Of a stretch of 64,000 bases of DNA, positions 1 to 10,853 are shown in pieces. Positions within the stretch are counted from its first letter, which is position 1, and each line of letters begins with the position of its first letter. This stretch comes from Erythrobacter sp. NAP1 (GTDB lineage Bacteria > Pseudomonadota > Alphaproteobacteria > Sphingomonadales > Sphingomonadaceae): the NCBI RefSeq assembly GCF_000152865.1, contig NZ_CH672390.1, forward strand, positions 1,682,474 to 1,746,473, read 5' to 3'. The notes below the pieces were generated by a model. That model made no database searches. It saw nothing but the letters and a program-made list of their open reading frames with translations, and was not told where the DNA came from. Both the position numbers and the translations under genes were made by a program.

Positions 1-414
1 TGCCGCCATCTTGGCGGAAAAATGCGCGTTCAAGGCCATCGCTGCTCTCTAGGCTCTTCCACGTCCCGCGAGCCGCCTCAACGGTTTCGTCGTCAAACAG
101 GAGAAAGGCGCGCTCGAACCCGGTCGGTTCGCGATATTCGCCATCGGCAAAGATCACATGGCTGGCCGCGTTCGCAGCCTCGCAGCTGGCAGAAAGCAGG
201 ATTGGCTGCCTGTCCGCGCCAGCCGCGCTGGCCTCGCCATTGGCGAGAAAACTCTCAGGCTCTGCCTTCCAGAGAGTGCGCGAGATCGCTTCGCGCTGCT
301 GGGAATTCTTGCTGACGACCAACAGCCGCTCGCCGCTATCCAGCACGCGCTGCGCGATTAGGGCGACCACCTTGTCGACCGGATCGCGCGAGAGTTGCCA
401 GAAATCGACTTTCA

Positions 415-415
<1 letters not shown>
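1..415 (-). CDS. holC: DNA polymerase III subunit chi (partial, 3' end cut by window)
   Basis: The first 138 residues are visible, reading MKVDFWQLSRDPVDKVV at the start. The family averages about 150 residues, so only the C-terminus is missing beyond the window edge. Chi belongs to the clamp-loader complex and, in characterised bacteria, contacts single-strand binding protein. The N-terminal segment and the later stretch with FADGEY and FERAFLLFDD match the HolC pattern. The ATG at 413-415 shares its first base with the stop codon of the upstream DUF2256 gene (sequence TGATG), so translation is probably coupled. Location behind pepA is the usual alphaproteobacterial arrangement. Family identity is fairly sure; the role is inferred from the family. 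Confidence 0.85.
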
Positions 416-564
<149 letters not shown>

Positions 565-572
565 GGGGCAAA

Positions 573-2030
573 TTACTCCACGTTGTCCGCGATGAACTGG
601 TTGATGAGGCGCGCGCCGTAGCCGGTTGCGCCCTTGTCATGCGCGTGGCCGGGCTTGTCGGACCAGACCATGCCCGCGATGTCGCAGTGCGCCCACTTGG
701 TGTCTTTCTTGATGAAGCGCTGAAGGAACTGCGCCGCCGTGATCGAGCCTGCGCCGCGCCCGCCGATATTCTTCATGTCGGCGATCGGGGAATCGATGAG
801 CTTGTCGTAAGCCGGGCCAAGCGGCATCTGCCAAAGCTTGTCGTTCACCGACTTGCCTGCACTTACCAGCTGGCTGGCGAGATCGTCGTCATTGGCAAAA
901 ACGCCGCCATGCTCGTTGCCAAGCGCAATGATCATCGCGCCGGTCAAGGTTGCGAAGTCGACGATGTGTTCAGGATCGTACTGTTCCTGTGCCCAATGCA
1001 GCGCGTCGCACAGGACCAGCCGGCCTTCGGCATCGGTGTTGAGCACTTCGATCGTTTGACCACTCATCGAAGTAAGCACGTCGCCCGGGCGGATTGCATT
1101 GCCATCGGGCATGTTCTCGACAAGACCGACAACGCCAACGACGTTGGCCTTCGCCTTGCGCCCGACAAGCGCGAGCATGCCGCCCGCCACGGCACCTGCA
1201 CCGCCCATGTCCCACTTCATGTCTTCCATGCCGGGTCCAGGCTTCAAGGAGATACCGCCAGTATCGAAGGTCACGCCCTTGCCCACGAAAACGGTTGGCT
1301 TCTCGCCCTCTTCGCCGCCGTTCCAGCGGATTGCGAGCAGGCGCGATTCGCGCACTGATCCCTGACCCACGCCAAGCAGCGCGCCCATGCCGAGCTCTTC
1401 CATCTGCGCTTCGTCCAGAACGGTCAGCTCGGCGCCGGTGTCCTTGAACATCTTCTGGCAAACTTCAACGAAGCTTTCCGGGTAAAGAAGGTTCGCAGGC
1501 TGGGTGACGAGCATGCGGGTGAAATCGACGCCCTTGGTGATCGCCAGTTCGCGGTCCCAAGCGGCGAGCGTGCCTTCGGGTGCATTGATGACGTGCACGG
1601 TCTCGAGCGAGACCTTCTTTTCCTTCGAAAGCTTGGTGCGATAATCATCCATCGACCAGCTACGCATGCACAGGCCTGCGAGGGCAGCGCCAGCTTCCTC
1701 AGCGTCCTCTACTGCACTCGCAAGGTCGAGCACCATGTCGGTTTCGCCCGAACGCAGATACTTCGCCGTTAGCGCAGCGCCTGCCCGCTCAAGATTGAGG
1801 CGGCGATTGTCTGCGCCCGCTTCACCGGCTCCCGAAATCGCCAGCCGACGAAGCTCCCCATCGATCTTGGCGAAGCCTTCGAACACCTGTCCAGGCTTGC
1901 CGCGGAAACGCGCGGTCGGCGCGCCTTCAGCGAGCACTTCATCGATGCCTTCGAGCCCGTCGCCCTCATTGACGATCTGCACATGAAGGCGGACATTGTC
2001 GGGTGCGCTGTCGGTGAAATTGATCTGCAT
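573..2030 (-). CDS. pepA: Leucyl aminopeptidase (cytosol aminopeptidase, M17)
   Basis: A 485-residue protein of normal M17 length. The C-terminal catalytic half carries the family signature NTDAEGRL near residues 329-336. The metal-site segments [14 protein letters not shown] (about 252-265) and [10 protein letters not shown], which hold the conserved lysine and aspartates for the two-metal centre, are also present. It removes N-terminal residues from peptides in the cytoplasm, and some members also bind DNA. No signal peptide is present. It is the first gene of the pepA-DUF2256-holC unit and is divergent from lptD, with about 170 bases between them. The ATG start follows a purine-rich GGAGCC in the upstream leader. 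Assignment is secure. Confidence 0.96.
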   Translation of the reverse strand: MQINFTDSAPDNVRLHVQIVNEGDGLEGIDEVLAEGAPTARFRGKPGQVFEGFAKIDGELRRLAISGAGEAGADNRRLNLERAGAALTAKYLRSGETDMVLDLASAVEDAEEAGAALAGLCMRSWSMDDYRTKLSKEKKVSLETVHVINAPEGTLAAWDRELAITKGVDFTRMLVTQPANLLYPESFVEVCQKMFKDTGAELTVLDEAQMEELGMGALLGVGQGSVRESRLLAIRWNGGEEGEKPTVFVGKGVTFDTGGISLKPGPGMEDMKWDMGGAGAVAGGMLALVGRKAKANVVGVVGLVENMPDGNAIRPGDVLTSMSGQTIEVLNTDAEGRLVLCDALHWAQEQYDPEHIVDFATLTGAMIIALGNEHGGVFANDDDLASQLVSAGKSVNDKLWQMPLGPAYDKLIDSPIADMKNIGGRGAGSITAAQFLQRFIKKDTKWAHCDIAGMVWSDKPGHAHDKGATGYGARLINQFIADNVE

Positions 2031-2202
2031 GAGGGCTCCGATTGTGATTTGTCGCGAATGGCTCTGCCAAGTTGGCCGTTACTAGGGCGTTTGCGACACG
2101 TTTGATCCTGCTTTCAAAAGCAGTTCTGGAATGGCGATTGCGATTAGGCCGCAGCGGTGCAATAGGCAAGCCATGTCCGAGGGTTCGAGGGTCTGCGTAG
2201 GC

Positions 2203-4530
2203 ATGAGGCCGTTTACAGTGTCGCGCAACATGACCAGCCCTCTGGCGCTGGCAGCTTCGGCTGCGTGTTTCTCGGCGCTGTTTGTCGCGGTGCCAGCTCA
2301 GGCACAGGACGATGCGCCGCTGCCCGGACAGGCGATTTCGCAGGCCGATCCCGATGCACCGCCGCCTCCGCCTACGTTCGAGGACGAAGATCCTCCCAGC
2401 ATTGAGCCCGACCTTCCCGAGCAAGGCGACCAGATCGCCTTCGAGGCAGAGCAGGTCGAATACGATAACGAAGCCGATATCCTCACCGCTCGCGGCAATG
2501 TAATCCTGCGTTCCGACCGCGCATCGGTCCGCGCGAACGAGGTTACTTGGGATCGTGGCAGTGGGGAGATCGTGGCGCGCGGGAATGTTCGTTTCGTCGA
2601 CGATTCGGGTAATCAGATCTTCACCGAGACAATCGAGCTCAACGATCAGTTCGAAGCGGGCGCGATGGACGACCTGCTTCTTGCCCTTCGCGCAGGCGGA
2701 CGACTTGCGGCAAGGTCGGCAACGCGGGCGCAGGATGGTACCGTGCTGCTTACGGACGCCGCCTACAGCGCCTGCGCGGTCAGCGATGAGGCAGGCTGCG
2801 ACAAGGACCCGTCCTGGCGCATCACCGCAGAGCGCGTCACTTACGACCCGGACGAGGCACGCGTCAGTTTCGATGGCGCCATGCTGGAGCTGTTCGGCGC
2901 GCGCATCCTGCCGCTGCCCGGGCTTGCCATCCGCACCGATGGCCGCGCAGAAAGCGGGTTTCTGGTCCCCAACGTTCGCTTCGATCAGGTCAACGGGCTT
3001 GAGCTCTCGGGCGAATATTACTGGCGGCTGGCCGACAACAAGGACCTGACGCTGGGTGCGCGGGTCTATTCCGACGTGGCGCCGATGGCGACGGGCCAGT
3101 TCCGGCACCTAACCGAAAAGGGCGCATACCAGATCACCGGCTATGCGACGTCGAGCCGCCGCGTGTCGAACTTCGGAGCGACCCCGACAACGCAAAGCGA
3201 TCCGCGCGGGCACCTGTTTGCCAATGGCCGCTTTCAGTTTTCGCCCGAATGGAGCATCACCGGCTCGGTCCGTGTGGCAAGCGACCGCACTTTCCTTCGC
3301 CGCTATGACATCAGCCGCGACGACCGGCTGCGCTCGACCATCAATCTCGAGCGGATCGATGATCGGTCCTATTTAAGCGTGGCCGGCTGGGCGACGCAGA
3401 CCTTGCGCATCAATGCTGAGCAAGGTCAGGTTCCGCTCGCTGTCCCGGCGATCGATTATCGCTACAATATCGAGGACCCGCTGCTTGGCGGTAACCTGCA
3501 ATTGCAGGCCAATTCCCTGAGTCTCATCCGCAACGAGGGACAAGATACGCAACGCGCCTTTGCGGGAGCGCGATGGGATCTGCGCCAGCTGACCGGGCTT
3601 GGGCAGGTCGTGACCTTCACCGGCCTCGTTCGCGGCGATGTCTACAACACGAATGACACGCTCTCGACGCTCACCGCGGCCTATCGCGGGAACGAGGGCT
3701 GGACCACGCGCGGCGTTGCCACGGCGGCGGTCGATATCGAATGGCCTTTCGTGGGCGAGGCTTTCGGCGGCACGCAAGTCCTGAAGCCCCGGCTGCAACT
3801 CGTCGCAGCCCCATCGATCCGCAACCTCGCCGTCCCTAACGAAGATGCGCGAGCGATCGATCTTGAGGATTCCAACCTCTTCGCGCTCAACCGTTTCTCG
3901 GGATATGACCGCGTCGAGGAAGGCTCGCGCGTCACGTGGGGCGTCGATTGGGAACTGACCAAGCCGGGGTGGCGGGTCAAAACCAATATCGGCCAGTCCT
4001 TCCGCCTGACCGAAACCCAGCAGGCGATCTTCCCCGACGGTACGGGCCTGTCTGAGCGCGTTTCCGACTTCGTGGGTCGGACGGAGGTTCGCTATCGCAA
4101 CTTCCTCGCCTTCACCCACCGGTTCCGCATCGACAAGGACAATCTCGCGGTCCGCCGCAACGAGATCGACGCGACCATCGGTTCGCAGCGCAATTATGTC
4201 GAAGTTGGCTACCTTCGCCTCAACCGCGACATTCAGACGGTCGAGGATTTGCGCGACCGCGAGGAAATCCGGGCTGCCGGGCGTTTCACCATCGGGCGGC
4301 ACTGGTCTGTGTTCGGCTCGGGCGTTTTCAACCTGACCGGCGCGGATGAAGACCCGATCTTCTCGCCTGACGGTTTCGAACCAATCCGCACGCGCCTTGG
4401 CATCGCCTACCGAGACGACTGCATCGAGTTCGGTGCGACCTGGCGGCGCGACTTCATCACGGCGGGCGACGCGGAGCGCGGCAACTCGTTCCAGTTGTTC
4501 TTCGCGCTGCGCAATCTGGGCTTCAACTAG
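2203..4530 (+). CDS. lptD: LPS-assembly outer-membrane protein LptD
   Basis: About 775 residues from the chosen ATG. A signal peptide ends near VAVPAQAQ. The N-terminal OstA/LptA-like jellyroll follows (EAEQVEYDNEADILTARGN onward), then a long beta-barrel whose last strand ends in FALRNLGFN, a terminal aromatic-rich motif typical of Bam substrates. LptD inserts lipopolysaccharide into the outer leaflet with LptE. Cysteines occur at SACAVSDEAGC in the N-terminal half and DDCIEF near the end, so the disulfide layout is reduced compared with the four-cysteine E. coli protein. It leads the lptD-surA-pdxA-rsmA cluster; SurA is a known chaperone for LptD. In-frame ATGs at 2131, 2173 and 2230 make the exact start uncertain. 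Confidence 0.95.
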   Translation: MRPFTVSRNMTSPLALAASAACFSALFVAVPAQAQDDAPLPGQAISQADPDAPPPPPTFEDEDPPSIEPDLPEQGDQIAFEAEQVEYDNEADILTARGNVILRSDRASVRANEVTWDRGSGEIVARGNVRFVDDSGNQIFTETIELNDQFEAGAMDDLLLALRAGGRLAARSATRAQDGTVLLTDAAYSACAVSDEAGCDKDPSWRITAERVTYDPDEARVSFDGAMLELFGARILPLPGLAIRTDGRAESGFLVPNVRFDQVNGLELSGEYYWRLADNKDLTLGARVYSDVAPMATGQFRHLTEKGAYQITGYATSSRRVSNFGATPTTQSDPRGHLFANGRFQFSPEWSITGSVRVASDRTFLRRYDISRDDRLRSTINLERIDDRSYLSVAGWATQTLRINAEQGQVPLAVPAIDYRYNIEDPLLGGNLQLQANSLSLIRNEGQDTQRAFAGARWDLRQLTGLGQVVTFTGLVRGDVYNTNDTLSTLTAAYRGNEGWTTRGVATAAVDIEWPFVGEAFGGTQVLKPRLQLVAAPSIRNLAVPNEDARAIDLEDSNLFALNRFSGYDRVEEGSRVTWGVDWELTKPGWRVKTNIGQSFRLTETQQAIFPDGTGLSERVSDFVGRTEVRYRNFLAFTHRFRIDKDNLAVRRNEIDATIGSQRNYVEVGYLRLNRDIQTVEDLRDREEIRAAGRFTIGRHWSVFGSGVFNLTGADEDPIFSPDGFEPIRTRLGIAYRDDCIEFGATWRRDFITAGDAERGNSFQLFFALRNLGFN

Positions 4531-4758
4531 GGCGCCGAAAGCCCCCTCCCCGGTTACTCACACCGCGCGAATTGGCAGCGCGCAAAAAACGAGTTAAAGG
4601 GCGCCACGACTAACCTCACTCAGCTAGCGTTAAGCCGGGAGCGTGCAACGGTTTGGCCAAGCTGACGCTGCATTACCTGCGGCAACAGACTTGAAGGTCG
4701 CGAGCGAAACGGGACGCATGACGACCGCACGCATGAGAACAATTCGGGATTACGGGAC

Positions 4759-6111
4759 GTGACGTTGAAGGTATTTGCTTCCATTCGAAATTCAGTAGCT
4801 GCGCTTGCTCTTGCGGGACTGGTGACAGCACCCGCCGCTGCGCAGACGACCGCTGTTCCAACGGCTGACAACCCGCTTGGGATTCCTGAAAACTTCACTG
4901 TCTACGGCAGCGAGAACCCGAACGAGCGTGCGCCTACCGCAGTCGTCAACGGTTTCGTCATCACGGGCACCGACATTGATCAGCGCGTGGCTCTCGTCAC
5001 CAACGCTTCCGAAGTCGAAGTGTCCGATGCAGAGCGCCAGCGTCTGCGCGTACAGGTGCTTCGCAACCTGATCGACGAAACGCTCAAGATTCAGGCCGCC
5101 CGCGCACAGGAAATCGGTGTCGAACGCGCTGAGGTCGAACAGACCTATCAGCAGCTCGCTGCGCAGAACTTTGGCCAGAACCCGGAGCGCATGGACGAAT
5201 ACCTCGCCTCGATCGGTTCCTCGCCTGCCGCGCTCAAGCGCCAGATCGAGGGCGAGATCGCGTGGGAGAACCTGATCCGTCGCAACATCTCGCCCTTCGT
5301 CAATGTCTCGGCTGAGGAAGTAACGGGCGTTCTCGAGCGGCTTGAAGAAGCGCGCGGCACCGAGGAATACCGCCTCGGCGAAATCTACATGAACGCGACC
5401 GAGGAAAACCGCGAGGCGGTGATCCAGAACATGCAGCGCATCATGGAGCAGCTCGAAGCGGGCGGCAGTTTCGTCGCCTATGCTCGCCAATTCTCCGAAG
5501 CATCGACCGCAGTACAAGGAGGCGACACCGGCTTCCTGCGCCTTGCGACCCTGCCCGGCCCGATGGCCGACGCAGCCCGCCAGATGCAGCCGGGCCAGCT
5601 TGTCGGCCCGATCGCAATCCCGGGCGGCTTCACGATCATATATATGATCGACCGTCGCCAGGTCCTGACCGCCGACCCGCGCGATTCGGTGCTGAGCCTG
5701 AAGCAGATTTCGATTGCATTCGACCAGGGCACCAGCGAGGCCGAAGCAAATGCGAAGATCGAGGAATTCGGCCTTTTCATTCAATCGCTGCGCAGCTGTA
5801 ACGAAGCGGAAACCGCTCGTTCGGTGCTCGGCGCGACCGTTGTTACCAATGACCAGATCCAGGCACGGCAGCTTCCCGAGCAGCTTCAGAACATCCTTTT
5901 GAACATGCAGGTCGGTCAGACCACCCCTCCCTTCGGTAGCGCCCAAGAGGGTGTGCGAGTGCTGATGTTGTGTGGCCGTGATGAGCCTGAAGATTCCGGT
6001 ACTCCGACCTTCCAGACGGTCATGACCAACATCGAGAGTGAGCGCATCAACAAGCGCGCTCAGCGTTACCTGCGCGACCTGCGCAACGACGCTTACATCG
6101 AGTACAACTAA
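4759..6111 (+). CDS. surA: Periplasmic peptidyl-prolyl isomerase / chaperone SurA
   Basis: A 450-residue exported protein with signal peptide MTLKVFASIRNSVAALAL...APAAAQ. A SurA N-terminal chaperone domain follows (about residues 55-190; NGFVITGTDIDQRV), then a parvulin-type PpiC domain at about 200-300 (RLGEIYM, GGDTGFL, GPIAIPGGFTI). A second, more diverged parvulin-like segment leads to the C-terminus. SurA escorts unfolded outer-membrane proteins such as LptD to the Bam complex. The start is GTG at 4759; TTG at 4765 is an in-frame alternative. The next gene, pdxA, starts 22 bases after the stop, so the two are probably co-transcribed. Confidence 0.93.
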   Translation: MTLKVFASIRNSVAALALAGLVTAPAAAQTTAVPTADNPLGIPENFTVYGSENPNERAPTAVVNGFVITGTDIDQRVALVTNASEVEVSDAERQRLRVQVLRNLIDETLKIQAARAQEIGVERAEVEQTYQQLAAQNFGQNPERMDEYLASIGSSPAALKRQIEGEIAWENLIRRNISPFVNVSAEEVTGVLERLEEARGTEEYRLGEIYMNATEENREAVIQNMQRIMEQLEAGGSFVAYARQFSEASTAVQGGDTGFLRLATLPGPMADAARQMQPGQLVGPIAIPGGFTIIYMIDRRQVLTADPRDSVLSLKQISIAFDQGTSEAEANAKIEEFGLFIQSLRSCNEAETARSVLGATVVTNDQIQARQLPEQLQNILLNMQVGQTTPPFGSAQEGVRVLMLCGRDEPEDSGTPTFQTVMTNIESERINKRAQRYLRDLRNDAYIEYN

Positions 6112-6133
6112 GCCGGCGGCGGGGGCACGAGGT

Positions 6134-7150
6134 TTGGATCAGGCTCCACTGGCGATCTCGCTGGGTGATCCGGCAGGCATTGGTCCTGAGATCATCCTTG
6201 CCAGTTACCAGCGGCTGAGAGGCTCCGGGCGTCCTTTCTTCGTCGTGGGCGGCGCGGATGTCCTGCGTGGTGCCATCCGCAGGGCCGGGCTCGATTTCGC
6301 GGTGGTCCCGATCGAGGAGCCCGGCGAGGCTGCCGATGCCTTCGCCAAGGGTCTTCCAGTAATTGCAGGCGCAGATGCGCGCTACACGCCCGGCGCGCCC
6401 GATGATGACGGTGCCGCCCTCGCACTGCACTCCCTTGCCGAAGCGACGCGCTGCGTGCTTTTGGGGCAGGCCGCCGCGCTGGTGACCGCGCCTGTCAGCA
6501 AATCACAGCTTGGCAGGGTAGGTTTCGAGTATCCCGGCCAGACCGAATTTTTAGCCGAGGTCAGCGGCCTCGCGCTCGAAGACGCCGTAATGATGCTCGC
6601 CGGACCTTCGCTTCGCACCGTCCCTTTGACGGTCCACTGCGCGCTCGCCTCTGTGCCAGGGCTGCTTTCTCAGGAGCTCATCACGCACAAAGCGCGGATC
6701 GTGGCCGAGGGGTTGCGGCGCGATTTTGGCATCGAAAACCCGCGTATTGCAGTCGCCGGTCTTAACCCTCACTCGGGCGAAAACGGCCAGTTCGGTGACG
6801 AGGAAAGCCGCATCATCGCTCCTGCGCTCACCGCACTGCAATCGGACGGCCTCGATGTGACCGGCCCTGTTCCGGGCGATGCACTCTTCACCCCCGTCAT
6901 GCGCCGCCACTACGACGTGGCGCTGTGCATGTATCACGACCAGGCCCTGATCCCGCTGAAGGCGCTTGAGTTCGACCAGGGCGTCAACGTGACGCTTGGT
7001 CTGCCGATCATCCGTACCTCGCCCGACCACGGCACCGCCTTCGACATCGCAGGGACCGGCAAGGCCAATCCCGACGCCATGATCGCCGCGATCCTGATGG
7101 CGAGCGACTGCGCGAACGCTCGCTCAGCGAAACAGACCACCGGTGCCTGA
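6134..7150 (+). CDS. pdxA: 4-hydroxythreonine-4-phosphate dehydrogenase PdxA
   Basis: This enzyme oxidises and decarboxylates 4-phosphohydroxy-L-threonine in the DXP-dependent pyridoxal phosphate pathway. From a TTG at 6134 it has 338 residues, normal for the family. The first residues read DQAPLAISLGDPAGIGPE. The three metal-binding histidines are visible in PLTVHCAL, GLNPHSGEN and MYHDQALIPLK, and VTAPVSKSQL matches the substrate loop. No ATG or GTG lies between the surA stop and the conserved N-terminus. An ATG at 6038 would overlap surA by 74 bases, so TTG behind CACGAGG is the best start. It overlaps rsmA by 8 bases. Confidence 0.94.
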   Translation: MDQAPLAISLGDPAGIGPEIILASYQRLRGSGRPFFVVGGADVLRGAIRRAGLDFAVVPIEEPGEAADAFAKGLPVIAGADARYTPGAPDDDGAALALHSLAEATRCVLLGQAAALVTAPVSKSQLGRVGFEYPGQTEFLAEVSGLALEDAVMMLAGPSLRTVPLTVHCALASVPGLLSQELITHKARIVAEGLRRDFGIENPRIAVAGLNPHSGENGQFGDEESRIIAPALTALQSDGLDVTGPVPGDALFTPVMRRHYDVALCMYHDQALIPLKALEFDQGVNVTLGLPIIRTSPDHGTAFDIAGTGKANPDAMIAAILMASDCANARSAKQTTGA

Positions 7151-7970
7151 CCTCCCTCCGATCCGGGAGACGATAGCGAAGCACGGCCTGTCCGCGTCCA
7201 AGGCGCTGGGTCAGAACTTCCTACTCGACGAGCAATTGCTGGACCGCATCGCAGCGCTTCCGGGCGATCTCTCAGGAGCGCGTGTGCTTGAGGTTGGCCC
7301 GGGTCCCGGCGGCCTGACCCGCGCCCTGCTGCGCGCCGGTGCCCGCGTCACGGCGATCGAGATGGACCGCCGCTGCCTGCCCGCACTCGAAGAATTGAGC
7401 GAGGCCTTTCCCGGTCAGCTCACCGTCATCGAAGGCGATGCGATGAAGCTCGATCACGGCGCGATCATGGACGGCGAGCCGTTCCACGTCCTGTCAAACC
7501 TGCCCTACAATGTGGGAACAGCCCTGTTCGTGAAGTGGCTGTCGGGCCAAGACTGGCCGCCGCAATGGCTCTCGCTCACACTCATGTTTCAGCGCGAAGT
7601 GGCCGAGCGCATCGTCGCGCAGCCCGGTGGTAGCGCCTATGGTCGCCTCGCGGTCCTCGCGCAGTGGCGCGCAAAGGCGAAGCTGGCGATGAAAGTGCAC
7701 CGCAGCGCCTTCACCCCGCCACCCAAGGTGATGAGCGCCATCGTTCACGTCACGCCCGCCGAAGCACCTGCCGACGTCTCCTCGCGAACGCTCGAACGCC
7801 TCACCGAAGCCGCCTTCGGACAGCGCCGCAAGATGCTGCGTCAGAGCCTGAAGAGCGTGCCGGGCGCGCTCGACGCTTTGCAAAGTGTCGGGATCGAGGA
7901 AACCCGCCGCGCTGAAACTGTGAGCGTTGCCGAGTTCGTGGCGCTCGCTAAGGCAGTCGGTTCGCCCTGA
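7143..7970 (+). CDS. rsmA: 16S rRNA (adenine1518/1519-N6)-dimethyltransferase
   Basis: RsmA/KsgA of 275 residues, starting at GTG 7143 inside the last codons of pdxA. It shows LSASKALGQNFLLDE at the N-terminus, the SAM-binding motif I LEVGPGPGGLTRAL (about residues 45-58) and the catalytic motif IV NLPYNVGT (about 119-126). The C-terminal helical domain containing FGQRRKMLRQSLK follows. It dimethylates two adjacent adenines in the 3' hairpin of 16S rRNA during small-subunit maturation. The pdxA-rsmA overlap implies translational coupling. This is the last gene of the lptD-surA-pdxA-rsmA block. Also known as ksgA. Confidence 0.96.
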   Translation: MPDLPPIRETIAKHGLSASKALGQNFLLDEQLLDRIAALPGDLSGARVLEVGPGPGGLTRALLRAGARVTAIEMDRRCLPALEELSEAFPGQLTVIEGDAMKLDHGAIMDGEPFHVLSNLPYNVGTALFVKWLSGQDWPPQWLSLTLMFQREVAERIVAQPGGSAYGRLAVLAQWRAKAKLAMKVHRSAFTPPPKVMSAIVHVTPAEAPADVSSRTLERLTEAAFGQRRKMLRQSLKSVPGALDALQSVGIEETRRAETVSVAEFVALAKAVGSP

Positions 7971-8126
7971 CAGGCGCACTTTAAACCCTGCCGGTTTGGT
8001 TAAATCTCTGGTTAAAATGAGGTAATCACGCTCGAATACCCCCTGGTGGGAAATGATGGCGCAATCCTTCAACTTCGGTGTCGTGCGAGGTCGCCCAGAT
8101 AGCTCCTCGTCTTGCAGGAGAAGCCC

Positions 8127-8513
8127 ATGAATAGCCTCGCCAACAATCAGCAAGTCGTCGAAATCGAGCGCCGCCGAACAAGCCGAACTCTGGTCGACGT
8201 TCCCATCGGCCTTCGAACGGTCAGCGGCGTGCGCGAATGCAGGATCACCAACATCTCCGATGCGGGCGCGAAACTCGAGCTTGAAAATCCGCCGCCGGAG
8301 GGTGTGACGGGGTGGCTCGTAATGGGCGAGGACGAGGTTTACTGCACCATCGCCTGGTCGAGTGAGGGCACGTGCGGGGTTGAATTCGAGTTCGTCCTTC
8401 GCCCTGGCATGATGACCCGCCTCGCAGGGGAACGGGCGAAGGAGGTCGGCCCGGCAGCGGACCGTGGCAACATCCAGATGGGACGCAAACGCTCGGCGCT
8501 GGTGTCGCGCTAA
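8127..8513 (+). CDS. PilZ domain protein
   Basis: A 128-residue cytoplasmic protein with one PilZ domain. The two c-di-GMP-contacting motifs of the family are visible: an arginine-rich RRRTSR near residues 14-19 and N-I-S-D-A-G (N/DxSxxG) about 30 residues later. ATG 8127 is chosen because AGGAG stands 7 bases upstream; an earlier in-frame TTG at 8112 is unlikely. It stands alone between rsmA and malate synthase. The leader holds two GGTTAA repeats (about 7995-8020). A cyclic-di-GMP receptor role is inferred from the motifs; the output is unknown. Confidence 0.85.
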   Translation: MNSLANNQQVVEIERRRTSRTLVDVPIGLRTVSGVRECRITNISDAGAKLELENPPPEGVTGWLVMGEDEVYCTIAWSSEGTCGVEFEFVLRPGMMTRLAGERAKEVGPAADRGNIQMGRKRSALVSR

Positions 8514-8756
8514 ACGTCTTCGCGGAGACCGAATCCTACCCCATTTGCGCTAACCCGATTGTCGAAATCTCGTGGCGACGCTCGGATTCGTTCGAGTTGT
8601 TCTAGAAGTAGTTGGCGTCGGAAGGTCCGCTTGAATACGAGTTCGGTGTCGATGGTGGCCGCCTCGGCCCAAAGCTCGCTGCAAAAGCTCAAGCTTCAAG
8701 CCGAACTCGGGTCCGAGGATGCGAAAGCGCACGAAGAGAACACTGTCCTCCAGGCG
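8514..8756. other. Intergenic gap between PilZ gene and glcB 3' end
   Basis: A 243-base stretch between convergent genes. A minus-strand reading frame of about 60 codons (8510-8692) is present but has no convincing ribosome site or recognisable domain. No terminator-like hairpin with a T-run is evident. I can support no feature here. Confidence 0.4.
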
Positions 8757-10853
8757 TCAGCTTGCCTTCTTCACCTGTCGCCACTGGTGCAGCAGCGGTT
8801 CGGTGTATCCGCTCGGCTGCTCGACGCCCTTGAAGATCAGGTCCTTCGCCGCGCTGAAAGCGGGCTTGTCCTCGTTGCCGATCAGCGGCTCGTAGAACGG
8901 GTCACCCGCATTCTGCTCGTCGACCTTGGCGGCCATGCGAGTAAGCGAATCCATCACCTGATCCTCGGTCACGACGCCGTGGAGCAGCCAGTTGGCGATG
9001 TGCTGGGAGGAAATGCGCAAGGTGGCGCGGTCTTCCATCAGGCCGACATCGTTGATGTCCGGCACTTTCGAACACCCAACACCTGCATCGACCCAGCGCA
9101 CCACATAGCCAAGGAGGCCCTGGCAATTGTTGTCGAGTTCATCGCGAAGCTCGTCCTGCGACCAGTTTGCGCCCTCGGCGAGCGGGATCGTCAGTAGTGT
9201 GTCGAGGCTTGGGATTTCGCCCAGCCCCTTCTGGATCACGAACACGTTTTCCTGGTGGTAATGCAGCGCGTGGAGCGTCGCGGCGGTAGGTGACGGCACC
9301 CAGGCGGTGTTCGCGCCTGCGCGCAAATGGCCGATCTTTTGTTCCATCATGTCGGCCATCATGTCGGGCGCGGCCCACATGCCCTTGCCGATCTGTGCCT
9401 TGCCGGAAAGGCCGTGCTTCAGACCAATCGCGACATTGCGCGCCTCGTAAGCGGCCAGCCAGTCGGAGCCCTTCATCGCGCCTTTGCGCATCATCGGCCC
9501 GGCACGCATCGAGGTGTGGATTTCGTCGCCCGTGCGGTCGAGGAAGCCGGTGTTGATGAAGACAATCCGATCGCGCACGGCGTGGATGCAGGCGCCAAGG
9601 TTTGCGCTGGTGCGGCGCTCTTCGTCCATGACGCCGACCTTGATCGTGTGGCGAGGCAGGCCGAGCAGGTCCTCCACCGCATCGAACAGGTCGTTGGTGA
9701 AGGCGCACTCTTCCGGCCCGTGCATCTTGGGTTTCACGATGTAGATCGAACCGTGCCTCGAATTGCCATATTTGGCATGGCCTTCGACATCGAGCGCACT
9801 GATCGCGCTGGTGAAGACGGCGTCCATGATGCCTTCTGGGATTTCGCTGCCATCGGGCAGACGGATCGCCGGATTGGTCATCAGGTGGCCGACATTGCGC
9901 ACGAACATGAGGCTGCGGCCCGAAAGGCTGTGCTCGGTGCCGGTATTGTCCTTGTAGGTCTTGTCGCGGGCGAGCTTGCGGGTCAGCGTCCTGCCGCCTT
10001 TCTCGAAGCTCTCCTCCAAATCGCCGCGAATAATGCCGAGCCAGTTGGTGTAGGCCGTAAGCTTGTCCTCGCCATCGACCGCCGCGACCGAATCCTCGCA
10101 ATCGGCAATGGTGGTGAGTGCCGCTTCGACATTGATATCGGCGATGCCCGCCTTGTCGGTCTTTCCGACCGGGTGATCGCGGTCGAACACGACCTCAATA
10201 TGGATGCCGTTGTTCTTGAAGAGCAGACCCTTGTCGGTGTGGCCGACCCACTGGCTTTCGTCCTGCAACTTGCCGTCGTGCTCGTCGGCGAGGTCCGCCC
10301 AGCTCTGGTCCACAAGCGGAAGCGCTTGGTCGAGGAATTCGCGTCCGCGCGCGATCACGGCGGCTCCGCGTTCCTCGTCATAACCGCCGGGGCGCGCTGG
10401 CGGTGCATTGAGTGCGTCGGTGCCGTAGAATGCATCGTAAAGCGAGCCCCAGCGCGCATTGGCAGCATTCAGCAGGAAGCGCGCATTGAGGATCGGCACC
10501 ACCAGCTGCGGGCCCGCCATCGTCGCAATCTCGGCATCGACATTCTGCGTGCCGATCGTGAAATCGCCCGGTTCGGGGACTAGATAGCCAATCTCTTCCA
10601 GAAACGCGCGGTATTCGCCAGCTTCATGCGGTTTGCCAGCGCGCTCGGTGTGCCACGCATCGATTTTCGCCTGCAGGTCTTCGCGCTTTTCGAGCAGTGC
10701 CTTGTTGCGCGGAGCAAAGGTGGCAAGCAGCTGAGCAAAGCCTTCCCAGAATGCGCTCGGATCGCGGCCGAGCGCGGGGAATACCTCCCGCTCAAGCAGA
10801 TCGGCAAGCCGCTGGTCGACCTCAAGGCCGGCGCGCGTGGTGGTATCGCTCAT
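8757..10853 (-). CDS. glcB: Malate synthase G
   Basis: A 698-residue protein starting [16 protein letters not shown], close to the usual 720 residues of the G isoform. It condenses glyoxylate with acetyl-CoA to malate, the second step of the glyoxylate bypass. Family segments visible include [19 protein letters not shown] near the C-terminus, [14 protein letters not shown], and [14 protein letters not shown]. The frame stays open upstream to 11396, but the conserved N-terminus and divergent neighbour place the start at ATG 10853. It is divergent from the M20-astA-astB operon, with about 130 bases between starts. No isocitrate lyase gene lies in the window. Confidence 0.95.
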   Translation of the reverse strand: MSDTTTRAGLEVDQRLADLLEREVFPALGRDPSAFWEGFAQLLATFAPRNKALLEKREDLQAKIDAWHTERAGKPHEAGEYRAFLEEIGYLVPEPGDFTIGTQNVDAEIATMAGPQLVVPILNARFLLNAANARWGSLYDAFYGTDALNAPPARPGGYDEERGAAVIARGREFLDQALPLVDQSWADLADEHDGKLQDESQWVGHTDKGLLFKNNGIHIEVVFDRDHPVGKTDKAGIADINVEAALTTIADCEDSVAAVDGEDKLTAYTNWLGIIRGDLEESFEKGGRTLTRKLARDKTYKDNTGTEHSLSGRSLMFVRNVGHLMTNPAIRLPDGSEIPEGIMDAVFTSAISALDVEGHAKYGNSRHGSIYIVKPKMHGPEECAFTNDLFDAVEDLLGLPRHTIKVGVMDEERRTSANLGACIHAVRDRIVFINTGFLDRTGDEIHTSMRAGPMMRKGAMKGSDWLAAYEARNVAIGLKHGLSGKAQIGKGMWAAPDMMADMMEQKIGHLRAGANTAWVPSPTAATLHALHYHQENVFVIQKGLGEIPSLDTLLTIPLAEGANWSQDELRDELDNNCQGLLGYVVRWVDAGVGCSKVPDINDVGLMEDRATLRISSQHIANWLLHGVVTEDQVMDSLTRMAAKVDEQNAGDPFYEPLIGNEDKPAFSAAKDLIFKGVEQPSGYTEPLLHQWRQVKKAS

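Noticed and set aside
8510..8692. A 60-codon minus-strand frame after glcB
   Set aside because: No ribosome site, no motif, and it overlaps the end of the PilZ gene; left as an unexplained gap.
9327..10583. A plus-strand frame of 418 codons opposite glcB
   Set aside because: Antisense shadow of malate synthase G; no domain recognised and codon pattern fits the minus strand.
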